Assembly: GCA_023667315.1 (NCBI GenBank)
Contig: JAMPAI010000001.1
Span: 136,914-180,812, forward strand
Reading direction: 5' to 3'
Source of the DNA: Ruminococcus flavefaciens
GTDB lineage: Bacteria; Bacteroidota; Bacteroidia; Bacteroidales; P3
DNA length: 43,899 nt
The DNA's letters: not shown here
Content: more model-generated notes on this DNA
Told to the model about the DNA's origin: nothing
The model's input: the letters and a program-made list of their open reading frames with translations, nothing else
The model's database searches: none
How positions within the stretch are numbered: the first letter of the stretch is position 1

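Noticed and set aside
12416-43899. Possibility that the giant frame is several separate genes
   Set aside because: No stop codon or re-start with a signal peptide was found in this register. The module pattern runs through every place checked, including the AT-rich patches.

Overview
The window reads as chromosomal DNA of a Bacteroidota bacterium, most likely of the order Bacteroidales. Four things point there: promoters matching the Bacteroides-type consensus (TTTG, 19-bp spacer, TAnnTTTG), a DUF5723-type outer-membrane barrel, a DUF6057 membrane protein, and secreted Ig/PKD-rich giant protein sequence typical of that phylum. TTG start codons are used repeatedly, and Shine-Dalgarno sites are not evident.

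Left part (1-4130) is mostly housekeeping. It holds the 3' end of an unidentified gene, a DUF5723-like outer-membrane protein, rsmG (16S rRNA m7G methyltransferase) and a PAP2 phosphatase, tightly packed with overlapping ends. These converge on obgE (ribosome-assembly GTPase), with a 71-bp tail-to-tail overlap. Next come a long imperfect palindrome, a tRNA-Phe(GAA) gene with a textbook promoter, and two hairpin terminators.

Middle part (4140-8480) carries envelope genes. A minus-strand pair encodes a small lipoprotein and a TPR protein. Divergent from it, a plus-strand pair encodes a DUF6057-like membrane protein and a lipoprotein that combines a CxxCH haem-attachment motif with TolB/PD40-type beta-propeller repeats.

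Right part (8590-43899) is the striking one. Behind a consensus-like promoter come two paralogous secreted proteins with a formylglycine-generating-enzyme-like (SUMF1) fold. Nine bases after the second, a reading frame opens at a TTG (12416) and stays open to the window edge: 31,484 bases, at least 10,494 codons, over 70% of the window, with no stop seen. The product would exceed 1 MDa. Its N-terminus is signal-peptide-like, followed by 12 GGxGDG-type motifs at an exact 63-nt period. A very long array of Cys-containing Ig/PKD/SprB-like modules follows. Four lectin-like (concanavalin/SPRY-like) domains are embedded in it. Three of these head large homologous super-repeats, two of which are adjacent and about 4.6 kb each. 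The frame leaves the window just as a 71-codon repeat begins.

The working interpretation (inference) is a giant surface adhesin, probably exported by the type IX secretion system, co-expressed with two FGE-fold proteins that may help assemble, anchor or modify it. The secretion signal, any gliding-type C-terminal domain and the end of the gene lie outside the window, so the export route is not proven here.
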